Made by a program: the position numbers and the translations under genes. The notes beneath the pieces are model-generated. The model did no database searches and had not been told where the DNA came from. It saw nothing but the letters and a program-made list of their open reading frames with translations. From an uncultured Oscillospiraceae bacterium (GTDB lineage: Bacteria > Bacillota > Clostridia > Oscillospirales > Acutalibacteraceae), in contig CABUFC010000005.1 in NCBI GenBank assembly GCA_902490735.1, positions 38,620-102,619 on the forward strand: a stretch of DNA of 64,000 bases. The letters are read 5' to 3'. Position 1 is the stretch's first letter; every line of letters begins with the position of its first letter. This document shows positions 41,160 through 50,054 of the stretch, piece after piece.

Positions 41160-41196
41160 TGTATATTTCCATGCAAAACGCCCATACTAATAAAAA

Positions 41197-41212
41197 TGTT
41201 CCACGTGGAACA
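41197..41212. promoter_or_regulatory. parS-type ParB/Spo0J binding site 2
   Basis: A second identical TGTTCCACGTGGAACA palindrome, 1.3 kb from the first, between rarA and spoVAE. Both are followed by the same CAAAAGG, which also provides the ribosome-binding site. Confidence 0.88.
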
Positions 41213-41226
41213 AAAGGGGTTATTGC

Positions 41227-41601
41227 ATGGAATTGTTTTTAAATTGCTTAAAGGCTTTTGCTGTTGGCGGGGCAATTTGCCTTATAGGCCAGGTGCTAAT
41301 CGACCGCACTAAGCTAACGCCTGCGCGAATAATGGTTGGTTTCGTAATTGCGGGTGCAGTTCTTACCGCCGTAGGTCTATACGATCCTTTAGTTAAATTT
41401 GCCGGTGCCGGCGCCACCGTTCCGATTTCGGGTTTTGGGTACTCGGTTGTTATGGGCACTAAAAAAGCCATAGAAGAATTTGGTTTTATAGGGGCCCTTT
41501 CCGGCGGTATTGCGGCTACAGCCGCAGGAATAGCCGCGGCAATTATTATGGGACTTATCGCGGCGTTTATTACAAAGCCGGATAAGCGTTCTATGAAATA
41601 A
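41227..41601 (+). CDS. spoVAE: Stage V sporulation protein AE-type membrane protein
   Basis: The 124-residue protein has three to four membrane helices and the SpoVAC/SpoVAE family pattern: CLKAFAVGGAICLIGQVLID (7-26), FAGAGATVPISGFGYSV (59-75) and GALSGGIAATAAGI (89-102). SpoVA proteins form the dipicolinate channel of the spore inner membrane. spoVAC and spoVAD, normally adjacent, are not present here. Its ribosome-binding site AAAAGGGG is 3 bases after a parS site. A terminator follows. Confidence 0.9.
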   Translation: MELFLNCLKAFAVGGAICLIGQVLIDRTKLTPARIMVGFVIAGAVLTAVGLYDPLVKFAGAGATVPISGFGYSVVMGTKKAIEEFGFIGALSGGIAATAAGIAAAIIMGLIAAFITKPDKRSMK

Positions 41602-41603
41602 AA

Positions 41604-41637
41604 ACAGACGGTAAATTTTACCGTCTGTAATTATTTT
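41604..41637. terminator. Bidirectional terminator
   Basis: ACAGACGGTAAA pairs with TTTACCGTCTGT (41604-41628) and is followed by AATTATTTT. It separates convergent spoVAE and glnN. Confidence 0.85.
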
Positions 41638-43696
41638 ATACTCTTAGTAATAAATCTCCGTAGGTTGGAAATGGCCAAAAGTCTTTTTCGGTAATTTTGT
41701 CAAGTGTATCCGCTGTATTTCGGACTCTTTCCATTTTAGGGATAATCTCATCTTTGCAAAAAGCCGCAAGGACTTTTTTTTCTTCTATTTTTTCTGAGCG
41801 CTCAATTGCTATGCACAGGCTCTCTGTGCGCTCTTCAAGCTCGTCAAGTAAAATTCCGAGCTTTTCCGAAAGCTTTTTAGCGGAGGTAGAAATTTTAGCG
41901 GCCTCTTTTAGGCTTGCGATGTATTTTGCAACTCCGCCGTAAATATATCTCCTTGACATGCTGACGGTTGTAGCCGCTTCTATTCCTATAATTTTGCAAT
42001 AATTTTCTAAAAGAATTTCACAGCGGGCATCAAGCTCTTCTTTGGTGAATATCTTGTATTTAGAAAAAAGCGCAACATTTTTTTCGCTGTTAAGCAAAGG
42101 CACACAGTCTGCCGTGGTTTTTAGGTTTAAAAGTCCCCTGCTTTCGGCTTCTTTCACCCAATCTTCGCCGTATCCGTTGCCGTTAAACAGAATTCTTTTA
42201 TGCTTTTTAACAGTCTCTTTAATTAAGATATTAAGCTCTTTTTTAAAGTCGTCCGCTTTATTTAAGCGCTCGGCAAATTTAAAAAGGGCGTCGGCAGTAA
42301 TCGTGTTTAAAACTATATTTGCACTTGCTATTGACTGGCTTGCCCCAACCATTCTAAATTCAAACTTGTTGCCGGTAAACGCAAAAGGCGAAGTCCTGTT
42401 GCGGTCGGAATTGTCCGTCTTGATTTTCGGCAATTCGTCCACGCCTATTTCAATATTATCTGATTTTGGGCCGTTATAAACATCATCGCCGGCTATGGCG
42501 TTTAATACGCCTAAAAGCTCGTCGCCGATAAACATTGAAATTATAGCCGGCGGCGCTTCGTTTCCGCCAAGGCGGTGATCATTTCCGGCACCTGCAACCG
42601 AAATTCTAAGCAAATCCTGATGCTCGTCCACAGCCTTTATTACCGCGCACAAAAACAGCAGAAACTGTGCGTTTTCCATGGGGTTTTTTCCGGGATCGAA
42701 AAGATTTACGCCGGTATCTGTAGCAAGCGACCAGTTGTTGTGCTTGCCGCTTCCGTTAACATACATAAAGGGCTTTTCGTGCAAAAGGCAGACAAGACCC
42801 ATTTTTTCGGCAACCTTTTTCATGCACTCCATGGTAAGCTGGTTTTGGTCGCATGCGGCATTTGTGTTTGTGTAAATCGGAGCCAGCTCGTGCTGGGAGG
42901 GAGCCACCTCGTTGTGCTCGGTTTTAGAAAGAATGCCAAGCTTCCAAAGCTCTTTATTAAGCTCGGACATAAACTCCTTTACCCGTGGCTTTATGCTTCC
43001 GTAGTAATGGTCGTCAAGCTCCTGTGTTTTTGGGGGCTTTGCACCAAAAAGAGTGCGTCCGCAATAAATAAGATCCACGCGTTTGTCAAAATACTTTTTA
43101 TCAACCAAAAAATACTCCTGCTCGGCGCCAACGGTGGGAATAACCTTTTTAGCTTCTGTGTTTTTAAACAGTCTTAATATTTTTAGAGCCGCATCCGCTA
43201 TAAGATTATCAGAGCGCAAAAGCGGAGTCTTTTTATCGAGTGTGGCACCGCTTGGCGAGCAAAAAACAGTGGGAATGCAAAGGGTGTTTTCCTTTACAAA
43301 CGCGTAAGATGTTGGATCCCACGCAGTGTATCCGCGTGCTTCAAAGGTGGCCCTTAGTCCTCCGGATGGAAAACTCGAAGCGTCGCTTTCGCCGCGAATA
43401 AGCTCTTTGCCGCGAAAATCCATAATTATTCCGCCGCCGTCTTTAGGTGAAATAAAACTGTCGTGCTTTTCGGCGGTAACGCCGGTCATCGGCTGGAACC
43501 AGTGGCAAAAATGAGTAGCGCCCTTATCTATAGCCCAGTTTTTCATGCCGGCGGCAACCTCGTCGGCAATATCGTCGGGCAGTGCGCTTTTGCCCTCTAT
43601 CGTCTCTTTTAATTTATTATAAATATCTTCCGGCAGGTATTCTTTCATGGCACGATCGCCGAACACCATAAAGCCGAACATCTCTGGTACTCCCAT
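41636..43696 (-). CDS. glnN: Glutamine synthetase type III
   Basis: The 686-residue enzyme makes glutamine from glutamate and ammonia. Its length and motifs define type III: HFCHWFQPMTGVTAEKHDSF near the N-terminus, FPSGGLRATFEARGYTAWD, GAEQEYFLVD, HNEVAPSQHELAP, GSGKHNNWSLAT and NDHRLGGNEAPPAI. It is monocistronic, with a near-consensus promoter about 35 bases upstream and AAAGGAG before the start. Confidence 0.98.
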   Translation of the reverse strand: MGVPEMFGFMVFGDRAMKEYLPEDIYNKLKETIEGKSALPDDIADEVAAGMKNWAIDKGATHFCHWFQPMTGVTAEKHDSFISPKDGGGIIMDFRGKELIRGESDASSFPSGGLRATFEARGYTAWDPTSYAFVKENTLCIPTVFCSPSGATLDKKTPLLRSDNLIADAALKILRLFKNTEAKKVIPTVGAEQEYFLVDKKYFDKRVDLIYCGRTLFGAKPPKTQELDDHYYGSIKPRVKEFMSELNKELWKLGILSKTEHNEVAPSQHELAPIYTNTNAACDQNQLTMECMKKVAEKMGLVCLLHEKPFMYVNGSGKHNNWSLATDTGVNLFDPGKNPMENAQFLLFLCAVIKAVDEHQDLLRISVAGAGNDHRLGGNEAPPAIISMFIGDELLGVLNAIAGDDVYNGPKSDNIEIGVDELPKIKTDNSDRNRTSPFAFTGNKFEFRMVGASQSIASANIVLNTITADALFKFAERLNKADDFKKELNILIKETVKKHKRILFNGNGYGEDWVKEAESRGLLNLKTTADCVPLLNSEKNVALFSKYKIFTKEELDARCEILLENYCKIIGIEAATTVSMSRRYIYGGVAKYIASLKEAAKISTSAKKLSEKLGILLDELEERTESLCIAIERSEKIEEKKVLAAFCKDEIIPKMERVRNTADTLDKITEKDFWPFPTYGDLLLRV

Positions 43697-43725
43697 AATA
43701 CGCTCCTTTAATAAAATACCTAATT

Positions 43726-43754
43726 ATTATATGTTTTAAAGGTGCCAAAGTCAA
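43726..43754 (-). promoter_or_regulatory. Near-consensus promoter of glnN
   Basis: On the minus strand there is TTGACT (43749-43754), a 17-base spacer and a perfect TATAAT (43726-43731). Confidence 0.85.
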
Positions 43755-43801
43755 CAAAATCAAGTTATTTTATGGGTTTGTTACATTTTGGCGGCTTTTG
43801 G

Positions 43802-43825
43802 CTTAATAAAATTAGGTTTTGGCTT
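43802..43825. promoter_or_regulatory. Motif shared with the lemA/citrate synthase spacer
   Basis: These 24 bases match 13513-13536 at 22 positions (CTTAATAAAATTA, one mismatch, GTTTT, one mismatch, GCTT). The motif lies ~50 bases upstream of the glnN -35 box. Both copies are preceded by GGCGG. Confidence 0.4.
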
Positions 43826-43834
43826 GAAAATGTA

Positions 43835-43865
43835 AAGAAAATGCGCAGAGGTTTTTCTCTGCGCA
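43835..43865 (-). terminator. Terminator of the polysaccharide deacetylase gene
   Basis: On the minus strand TGCGCAGAG (43857-43865) pairs with 43842-43850 across a 6-base loop and is followed by TTTTCTTT. Confidence 0.85.
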
Positions 43866-43874
43866 CCTTTTAAT

Positions 43875-45224
43875 TTAATTTTTATAGCAGGCAAGCACCG
43901 GTTTGTCTTCAACCTCAACGCCGCGCTGCTCCATAAGCTCGCTTACGGTTATAAGCTGGAAGCCCCGGCTTTGAAGCCCTTTTACAATATCTTCAACCGC
44001 GTCGACCGTGGTTTTGTGAATATCGTGCATTAGAATAATGTCACCATCGTGTATGGACGAACCCGTAGCCTGGCTTACAACCCAGCTGGAATCGCGGTAC
44101 TTCCAGTCGAGCGTGTCTATCGACCAGTTTATACCGGAATATCCGCGGGACTTAAGCTCTTTTATCATGGCTTTTGTGTAAGCTCCGTAAGGCGGGCGAT
44201 AAACGGCAGGCTTGTATCCGCCGGAAAGGGTCTCGATTTCTTTAATTACGTACTCCATATCGTCAGCCGCGTCGGTCGCGCTTTTTTTGCTTAAATCCGA
44301 ATGGTGCCGCGAGTGCGCGCCTATTTCGCAATCAAGACTTACCGCGCGTTTTAAAAGCGAAGCCTTGCTTTCAGCAAGATTTTCGCCAACCATAAAGAAT
44401 GTGCAGCGAGCTCCGTATTTTTCCATGATATCAAGCACCTTGTCGGTATAAGCACCGGGGCCGTCATCAAAAGTAACCGCTACCATGGGCTTGTTGGGAT
44501 CTATTTTGCCGTAAACCACATAGTCCTCAATATTCTCGTTCATCACTTTAAAGCTAAACGATTTTTTGCCCGAAAACAGGTCGTTTTTAGAAAAATAAAA
44601 TTCAACTCCGTCTGTTTTTACGGCAAATTTTGAAAACTCTTCTATATTAGAAAAAGTATAGTCGCCAATCCCTTGGCTTTTAGCCACTTTTGCGACCTCT
44701 TCGCTTGCTATGCCGTTTAAATAGGAAAGCGAAGACGAGCGGAAGTAGTTTTGAAAGGTAATTTGTCTGTTTGACGCACGGTCGTACACAATTGTTTTTA
44801 CAAGCTCATTTTGGCTTTCGTCGTCAATATTTTTTGTCGTGGTATAAAATACAACGCTTATAATGTCATCCTTTAAAAAGGTTTCGTAATCAACATAAAG
44901 CGTGCCTCTGTTTCTAAACCTTTTAGCCGTAAAGCCCTTTGCAAGCTCCGCAAAACTGCCGCGCATGCCATTAACGGCATCGATTACAAGATTGTTAAGC
45001 TCGTTATACTCAAACTGCGGATAGTTTACCGCAATTATAAGGTTCATGTCGTAATATAAACTAAGTTTGGTTTCGCCGATTTGCTTATTTGCCGTATGCG
45101 AGGTTTTATACTCGGACGGAACCTGACTTTCGTTTAAGTCGGCCTCGCTTTTCGGGAAATCATTACATCCGCAAACTAAAAGCGCCATAACAAAACAAAG
45201 TATAAGCGCAATTGCTTTTTTCAT
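43875..45224 (-). CDS. Polysaccharide deacetylase lipoprotein (PdaC-like)
   Basis: The 449-residue protein has a lipoprotein signal (LLVCGC, acceptor C20) and a middle DUF3298/RsiV-like domain (about 45-230). The C-terminal NodB domain (about 245-435) has VAVTFDDGPGAYT, the zinc-ligand pair in GAHSRHHSDLS, YRPPYGAY, and the final HD of ILMHDIH. This resembles PdaC-type peptidoglycan or chitooligosaccharide deacetylases that remove N-acetyl groups outside the membrane and give lysozyme resistance. It is a single-gene unit. Confidence 0.95.
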   Translation of the reverse strand: MKKAIALILCFVMALLVCGCNDFPKSEADLNESQVPSEYKTSHTANKQIGETKLSLYYDMNLIIAVNYPQFEYNELNNLVIDAVNGMRGSFAELAKGFTAKRFRNRGTLYVDYETFLKDDIISVVFYTTTKNIDDESQNELVKTIVYDRASNRQITFQNYFRSSSLSYLNGIASEEVAKVAKSQGIGDYTFSNIEEFSKFAVKTDGVEFYFSKNDLFSGKKSFSFKVMNENIEDYVVYGKIDPNKPMVAVTFDDGPGAYTDKVLDIMEKYGARCTFFMVGENLAESKASLLKRAVSLDCEIGAHSRHHSDLSKKSATDAADDMEYVIKEIETLSGGYKPAVYRPPYGAYTKAMIKELKSRGYSGINWSIDTLDWKYRDSSWVVSQATGSSIHDGDIILMHDIHKTTVDAVEDIVKGLQSRGFQLITVSELMEQRGVEVEDKPVLACYKN

Positions 45225-45247
45225 TTTTACATCTCCTTTGCTATAAT

Positions 45248-45276
45248 ATAATAACCCTGAAAATATATTTTGTCAA
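45248..45276 (-). promoter_or_regulatory. Sigma-A-type promoter of the deacetylase gene
   Basis: On the minus strand a perfect TTGACA (45271-45276), a 17-base spacer and TATTAT (45248-45253). Confidence 0.85.
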
Positions 45277-45303
45277 GCTAATGAAAATTTACATACAATC
45301 CTC

Positions 45304-45331
45304 TTGAAATTTACATTAAAAGTGGTACAAT
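45304..45331 (+). promoter_or_regulatory. Sigma-A-type promoter of the V-ATPase operon
   Basis: TTGAAA (45304-45309), a 16-base spacer and TACAAT (45326-45331), about 30 bases before the first gene. Confidence 0.65.
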
Positions 45332-45363
45332 TAATAATATATTTATTGTTTAGGAGATTAGAT

Positions 45364-45705
45364 ATGAGCGCGGCTTTTAAAACTTCAGACGTTTTTTCAA
45401 TTAAAGACCTTGAGGAAATTATTGAACTCGACGAAAAAGCGGCAAGTGCAGTTGCCGCCGCAAAAGAAAACCTTAAAAAAGCCCTGTCGTCTTCGGGAGA
45501 GATTGCCGAAAACGCGCGCAAAAGGCAGCAGGAAATTGCCGAAAACAAGCTAAACGCCTTAAAAAAATCAAAGGAAGAAAAAGCGGCTTTATTAAAAAGC
45601 GCAGAGGAAGAAAAGGCACGGCTTAGCATATCCCGCCTTGAAGAAACCTTTAATAAAAAAAGGGACGAGTACGAATCCGAGCTTTTTAATAAAATAACCG
45701 AATAA
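45364..45705 (+). CDS. V-type ATPase peripheral-stalk subunit G/H
   Basis: The 113-residue protein is almost entirely a charged coiled coil (about 14-108, rich in K, E and A), as expected for the G/H subunit that pairs with subunit E to form the stator stalk. The ATG at 45364 has TAGGAGA upstream; the earlier TTG at 45304 lies in the promoter and is rejected. It opens a nine-gene operon in the order H-C-I-K-F-E-A-B-D. Confidence 0.82.
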   Translation: MSAAFKTSDVFSIKDLEEIIELDEKAASAVAAAKENLKKALSSSGEIAENARKRQQEIAENKLNALKKSKEEKAALLKSAEEEKARLSISRLEETFNKKRDEYESELFNKITE

Positions 45706-45717
45706 AGGGGTGCGTTT

Positions 45718-46737
45718 ATGGCTAAAACAGAGGCGGCGGTTTATACAAAAATCCGCACACGCTTTGGCAAGCGTTTATCTTTTGACGACTATATAAAGCT
45801 TGCAAACCTTAGCTTAGTACGGGAAATTGCCGAGCACCTGAAAAACACCAAGTTTTCGGACAGTCTTAAGGACTACACCTACGTAGAGCTTCATAGGGGA
45901 AAACTTGAAAACGTACTTTATACCCACTCGCTTTTTGACGGTTATTCCGCCTGCATGTACGACAAAGCCATCGGAGACAGCCTTTCGTTTTTAATTTTGC
46001 AAAAAGAAGAAATTGACGAGCTGATAAGTTTTTTGTGCTGTCTAAAAGCGGGCGAGCCCTCGAATTATATACTAAATTTGTCGCTTGCAAAAAACAAACT
46101 CGCAGAGCTTGATTTATCGGCTCTTTCAAGGGTTTCTTCAATCGGTGAATTAAAAACATTTTTAAAGGGAACGCGATACTATAAATATATTTCGTCTTTA
46201 TTAACCGATGATTTTTCGGTACGAGAGATTGATTTAGCCCTAAAAAAAGCCTTTTACCGCTCGGCAGAGCGAAGAATACGAGCATCGGGCGCCGCAGAAG
46301 GCGCATTAAAGATTTTATTTTTAAAAGCAGAAATAGAGGATATTAACCTTTATTTTCGCGCGTTAAACTTTTTCCCTAACAGTCTTAAAAAAATAAGACC
46401 CTATTTAATAAACCGGCCGGCACTTTTAAAAAAGAGCGAATCTGTAAAACTTTTTTCCTGCACCGACATTGATTCTTTTAACCAAATCCTTTTAGGTTCG
46501 AAATATTCCGGTGAAATTCAAAGCAACGGCGAATTGTCCGTACGGCTGTTTATTAAAGCACTTATAAAAAACATACATTTTTCGAGCGATCCGTTTTTGG
46601 TGCTTTTAAGCTATATTTTTTATCTGGAAGAAGAATATAACGATTTAAAAACCATTATTGAATCGGTTCGGTACAAGGTTTTGCCGGACGAAATAATTAA
46701 AAATCTTAACATAATTAACGCAGAAAGGAGAGAGTGA
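45718..46737 (+). CDS. ntpC: V-type ATPase subunit C
   Basis: The 339-residue protein is the funnel-shaped subunit C/d that joins the central stalk to the membrane K-ring. It has the family pattern AVYTKIRTRFGKRLSFDDYIKLANL at the N-terminus and three repeated helical units. It starts 12 bases after subunit H and its stop is directly followed by subunit I. Confidence 0.92.
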   Translation: MAKTEAAVYTKIRTRFGKRLSFDDYIKLANLSLVREIAEHLKNTKFSDSLKDYTYVELHRGKLENVLYTHSLFDGYSACMYDKAIGDSLSFLILQKEEIDELISFLCCLKAGEPSNYILNLSLAKNKLAELDLSALSRVSSIGELKTFLKGTRYYKYISSLLTDDFSVREIDLALKKAFYRSAERRIRASGAAEGALKILFLKAEIEDINLYFRALNFFPNSLKKIRPYLINRPALLKKSESVKLFSCTDIDSFNQILLGSKYSGEIQSNGELSVRLFIKALIKNIHFSSDPFLVLLSYIFYLEEEYNDLKTIIESVRYKVLPDEIIKNLNIINAERRE

Positions 46738-46738
46738 T

Positions 46739-48661
46739 TTGATTGAAAAAATGAACCTTATTAACATACTCGCAAACGAAAGCAATCTTGATAAGGTTAT
46801 ATCCGTGCTTTTAGATCTCGGCTGTTTTGAGCCCGAAGAAAAGGCGATACCTAAAACCGCAAAAAACTCTGCATACGGTCAAAACCCCTATGCGGAATCC
46901 TTAAAAAGCATGCGTGAAATTTTGGATTACTGCAAAATTACACCTACCGGCATATCATTTGAAAACGAAAACGAAAGCGAAGCACTGTCGCGGCTCTCCT
47001 TTTTGGAAGAGCGCTTAAATCTTCTTCGCAAACAGCGTGACGATGCCATAGAAAGCCTCTCGGAAATATCAAACAAAATTACGGCGCTCTCGCATTTTAC
47101 CGATCTTGATTTTGACATTGAAAAAGCTATACATTCAAAATATTTTAAGGTGCGCTTTGGCAAGATAACCCGCGAAAGCTACAAAAAAATCGAAGCGCTA
47201 TTAGAAAGTTTTAAGTTTTTGCTGTTTGTGCCGTGCTCGTTTGACAAAAGCTTTTGCTGGGGACTGTACGCGGCACCCGTAAGCCGCGTAGAAGAGGCTG
47301 ACCGCCTTTTTGCCAGCGTGTTTTTCGAGCGGCTAATGCTGCCGGACAGTACCGGCGAGCCCGAAGCGCTTATAGCCGAATTAACTAAAGAAAGCGAAAA
47401 ACAAAAAGAGCTTATTTTAGAAGCCGAAAAGGAAATTGACGAGGAGTTTTTGCACCACGGCGATGAATTTTCAAGGCTTTATAATCTGCTTAAGCGAAAT
47501 TACGATATTTTTGAATACAAAAAGCTTGCCGCAGAATATAACGACAAAAAGCGAATGCTCGCAGGCTGGATTCCGGATAAAGACTACAAAAAAGTGGAAG
47601 AAAGCCTTTGCAAAATAAAGGGCGTTAAGCTTATAGACGCGGCCGACGACGCCGGCGGAAAAATCACCCCGCCTACTAAACTTAAAAACTGGCGGCTGTT
47701 TGCGCCCTTTCAGTTTTTTGTAGAAATATACGGGGTTCCGGGATACAACGAAATAGACCCAACCGCCTTTTTTGCCATCTCTTACACCCTTTTATATGGC
47801 GTTATGTTTGCAGACGTAGGTCAGGGCATTTTGCTTACTTTAATAGGTCTTTTAATGTACAAATTAAAGGGAATGGCGCTTGGAAAAGCTCTTATACCCT
47901 GCGGCATTGCCGGAACCGCATTTGGGCTTTTGTTTGGAAGCGTATTTGGGTACGAAGATCTTTTAAACCCGATGTATGCGGCTCTTGGGTTTTCAAAAAA
48001 GCCCTTTCCCGTAATGGAAAACGCGGTAAATCTTTTGGCGTTTTCGGTGTTTTTAGGCATATTTTTAATGATTGTTGCGCTTATTTTAGGGGTTTTTTCG
48101 AATATAAAGAAAAAAGCATACGGCGAAGCTCTTTTTGGAGCAAACGGCCTTGCGGGCCTTATAATGTATTTAAGCATTCTTATGCTTGTTGGCGGTATGC
48201 TGTTTAATATAAAGCTTCCGGTTAGCGTAATTTTAATTTTCGGAGTACTCCTTCCGGTTGTGCTTATTTTCTTTTCAAAGCCGTTAAATAAAGCCTTGTC
48301 CGGCGACGGCTTTAAAATTGAAAACGTTGGCGATTTTGTTTTAGAAAACTTTTTCGAGCTGTTTGAAGTACTGCTTTCTTATTTTACAAACACTATTTCT
48401 TTTTTGCGTGTCGGCGCCTTTGTGCTGATACACGCGGGCATGATGATGGCGTTTTTAGCGCTTTCGGATATGGTTGGCGGAGGAATTGCCGGAGCAGTAA
48501 TGATGATTTTCGGAAACGCCTTTGTTATAGCTCTTGAGGGCCTTTTAGTGGGCATTCAGGTGCTAAGGCTTGAATTTTACGAGATGTTTAGCCGCTTTTA
48601 CTCGGGCGACGGTCGCCCGTTTAACCCAATAAAAAATAAAAACGGAAAGGTTTTGGTATAA
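46739..48661 (+). CDS. ntpI: V-type ATPase subunit I
   Basis: The 640-residue subunit a homologue has a cytosolic stalk-binding half (1-335) with coiled coils at about 75-115 and 215-275. The membrane half with about seven helices includes PTAFFAISYTLLYGVMFADVGQG and the ion-path arginine region LSYFTNTISFLRVGAFVLIHAGM. The TTG at 46739 is preferred since AAAGGAG is 8 bases upstream; the ATG at 46751 is too far. Confidence 0.95.
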   Translation: MIEKMNLINILANESNLDKVISVLLDLGCFEPEEKAIPKTAKNSAYGQNPYAESLKSMREILDYCKITPTGISFENENESEALSRLSFLEERLNLLRKQRDDAIESLSEISNKITALSHFTDLDFDIEKAIHSKYFKVRFGKITRESYKKIEALLESFKFLLFVPCSFDKSFCWGLYAAPVSRVEEADRLFASVFFERLMLPDSTGEPEALIAELTKESEKQKELILEAEKEIDEEFLHHGDEFSRLYNLLKRNYDIFEYKKLAAEYNDKKRMLAGWIPDKDYKKVEESLCKIKGVKLIDAADDAGGKITPPTKLKNWRLFAPFQFFVEIYGVPGYNEIDPTAFFAISYTLLYGVMFADVGQGILLTLIGLLMYKLKGMALGKALIPCGIAGTAFGLLFGSVFGYEDLLNPMYAALGFSKKPFPVMENAVNLLAFSVFLGIFLMIVALILGVFSNIKKKAYGEALFGANGLAGLIMYLSILMLVGGMLFNIKLPVSVILIFGVLLPVVLIFFSKPLNKALSGDGFKIENVGDFVLENFFELFEVLLSYFTNTISFLRVGAFVLIHAGMMMAFLALSDMVGGGIAGAVMMIFGNAFVIALEGLLVGIQVLRLEFYEMFSRFYSGDGRPFNPIKNKNGKVLV

Positions 48662-49159
48662 ATGTTAGCAACTGTATTATCTATCTCTTTGCCCTTGTTG
48701 GCGCTTTTTGCAGCTGTAATTATCGGCAAAAAAACCATGAAAAAAACTCATAACGGCAAGGTCGCTTTTACAAGGCACTTTGTGTCTCTTGCGCTTATGC
48801 TCTGTTTAGCGCTTGCAATTACCCTTACCGCGGCCGCAGCCGGTACAGAAAGCACCGACAGCACGACCGACACCACTGCTTCTTCCTCCGAATCAGAAGA
48901 AGCGGCTTCTGATTCCGGCAAAGGAATAGCCACCGGTCTTGCTCTTGTGGGCGCAGGGCTTTCAATAGGACTTGCGGCAATAGGCGCCGGAATTGCGCTT
49001 TCTGCAGGAGCTCCTGCCGCTATCGGCGCTGTAGCAGAAAACGAAAAGGCCTTCGGTAAATCCATTATATTCGTAGCCTTAGGCGAGGCCGTTGCAATTT
49101 ACGGATTTATTATTGCGATATTAATGGTTATTAAGGTCCCGGACCTTCCGGCGTTATAA
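48662..49159 (+). CDS. ntpK: V-type ATPase membrane-ring subunit K
   Basis: The 165-residue proteolipid has four hydrophobic helices. The C-terminal pair (about 88-113 and 134-158) carries the ion-binding glutamate E142 in VALGEAVAIYG. The N-terminal helix pair lacks a matching acidic residue and is followed by a low-complexity Ser/Thr/Glu loop (61-87), which is unusual for a ring subunit. The reading frame abuts the subunit I stop. Confidence 0.92.
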   Translation: MLATVLSISLPLLALFAAVIIGKKTMKKTHNGKVAFTRHFVSLALMLCLALAITLTAAAAGTESTDSTTDTTASSSESEEAASDSGKGIATGLALVGAGLSIGLAAIGAGIALSAGAPAAIGAVAENEKAFGKSIIFVALGEAVAIYGFIIAILMVIKVPDLPAL

Positions 49160-49160
49160 T

Positions 49161-49472
49161 ATGAAAGCATTTTTAATCAGCGAAAATCACGATACCGCTT
49201 TAGGTCTTAGGCTTGCAGGGGTTGATGGCAAAATCGCACACGATAAAGAAGAAGTTCTTAAAATTTACGAAGAAGTAAAAAAGGACGAAAACATCGCGAC
49301 GGTTTTTATTACGAGGAAGCTTTACTCTCTTTGCAAAAATGAGTTCGACAAAGAAAAACTGTCATCCGGGCGTCCGCTTATTGTTGAAATACCGGACCGC
49401 CACTTAAAACCGGGAGAAGAATTTTCCCGGCTTTCCGAATACGTAAAAGACGCACTCGGTATAAATATATAG
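49161..49472 (+). CDS. ntpF: V-type ATPase subunit F
   Basis: The 103-residue central-stalk subunit has the family pattern ENHDTALGLRLAGVDGKIAHDKEEV in the first third, FITRKLYSLC, and PLIVEIPDRH. It binds subunit D in the rotor. It starts one base after subunit K. Confidence 0.93.
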   Translation: MKAFLISENHDTALGLRLAGVDGKIAHDKEEVLKIYEEVKKDENIATVFITRKLYSLCKNEFDKEKLSSGRPLIVEIPDRHLKPGEEFSRLSEYVKDALGINI

Positions 49473-49487
49473 TTCGGAAGTGATAAA

Positions 49488-50054
49488 ATGCGTGAAAATA
49501 TAGAAAAATTCTGCTCGGAAATGAAGGCAACCGCCGACCGCGAAAGGCGTGCCGTTGTAACCGAAACCGAAGCTTTTAAAGCAAAACTTACCTTTAGAGC
49601 CGAAAAAGAGGCTAAACTTTTTGCCGAGCAGTATTTTAAGCGCGAAAGCGAAAAAATCGCAGTTGAATTTTCGAAACAGTTTGCCGAATTTTCGGTCGGC
49701 AATAAGGCCGCCGTATTAAAAAAGCGCGAAGAGCTTATTAAAGATCTTTTATTGTCGGTTGAAAAGCGGCTTTCCGACTTTAAAAATTCCAAAGATTATT
49801 TGCCTTTTTTAATTAGAAGTGCAGAAAAAATCAAAGAAAACGGCGAGTTTGTCTTTGTTTTGGATAAAGCCGATATGAAATATAAGGACGCACTAAAAGA
49901 GTATGCGGCAGGTTTTGAGGAATATTCCGGAAAAACCCTTGGCGGCATACGCGCAAAAAGCACTGACGGCAGCGTGTTTATAGACGACAGTCTTGACACG
50001 CGCGAAGCTTCAGCATTAAAGGAATTTAGAGAAAAAAGCGAGCTTATAATATGA
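49488..50054 (+). CDS. ntpE: V-type ATPase subunit E
   Basis: The 188-residue stator subunit has an N-terminal coiled coil (about 1-90) and a C-terminal globular half with GGIRAKSTDGSVFIDDSLDTR, the conserved end of subunit E. It forms the peripheral stalk with subunit H. It overlaps subunit A by 4 bases. Confidence 0.93.
   Translation: MRENIEKFCSEMKATADRERRAVVTETEAFKAKLTFRAEKEAKLFAEQYFKRESEKIAVEFSKQFAEFSVGNKAAVLKKREELIKDLLLSVEKRLSDFKNSKDYLPFLIRSAEKIKENGEFVFVLDKADMKYKDALKEYAAGFEEYSGKTLGGIRAKSTDGSVFIDDSLDTREASALKEFREKSELII

Noticed and set aside
43779..43800. GlnR/TnrA-type box upstream of glnN
   Set aside because: Only a TGTTA half-site is present; the inverted half at the proper distance is missing.
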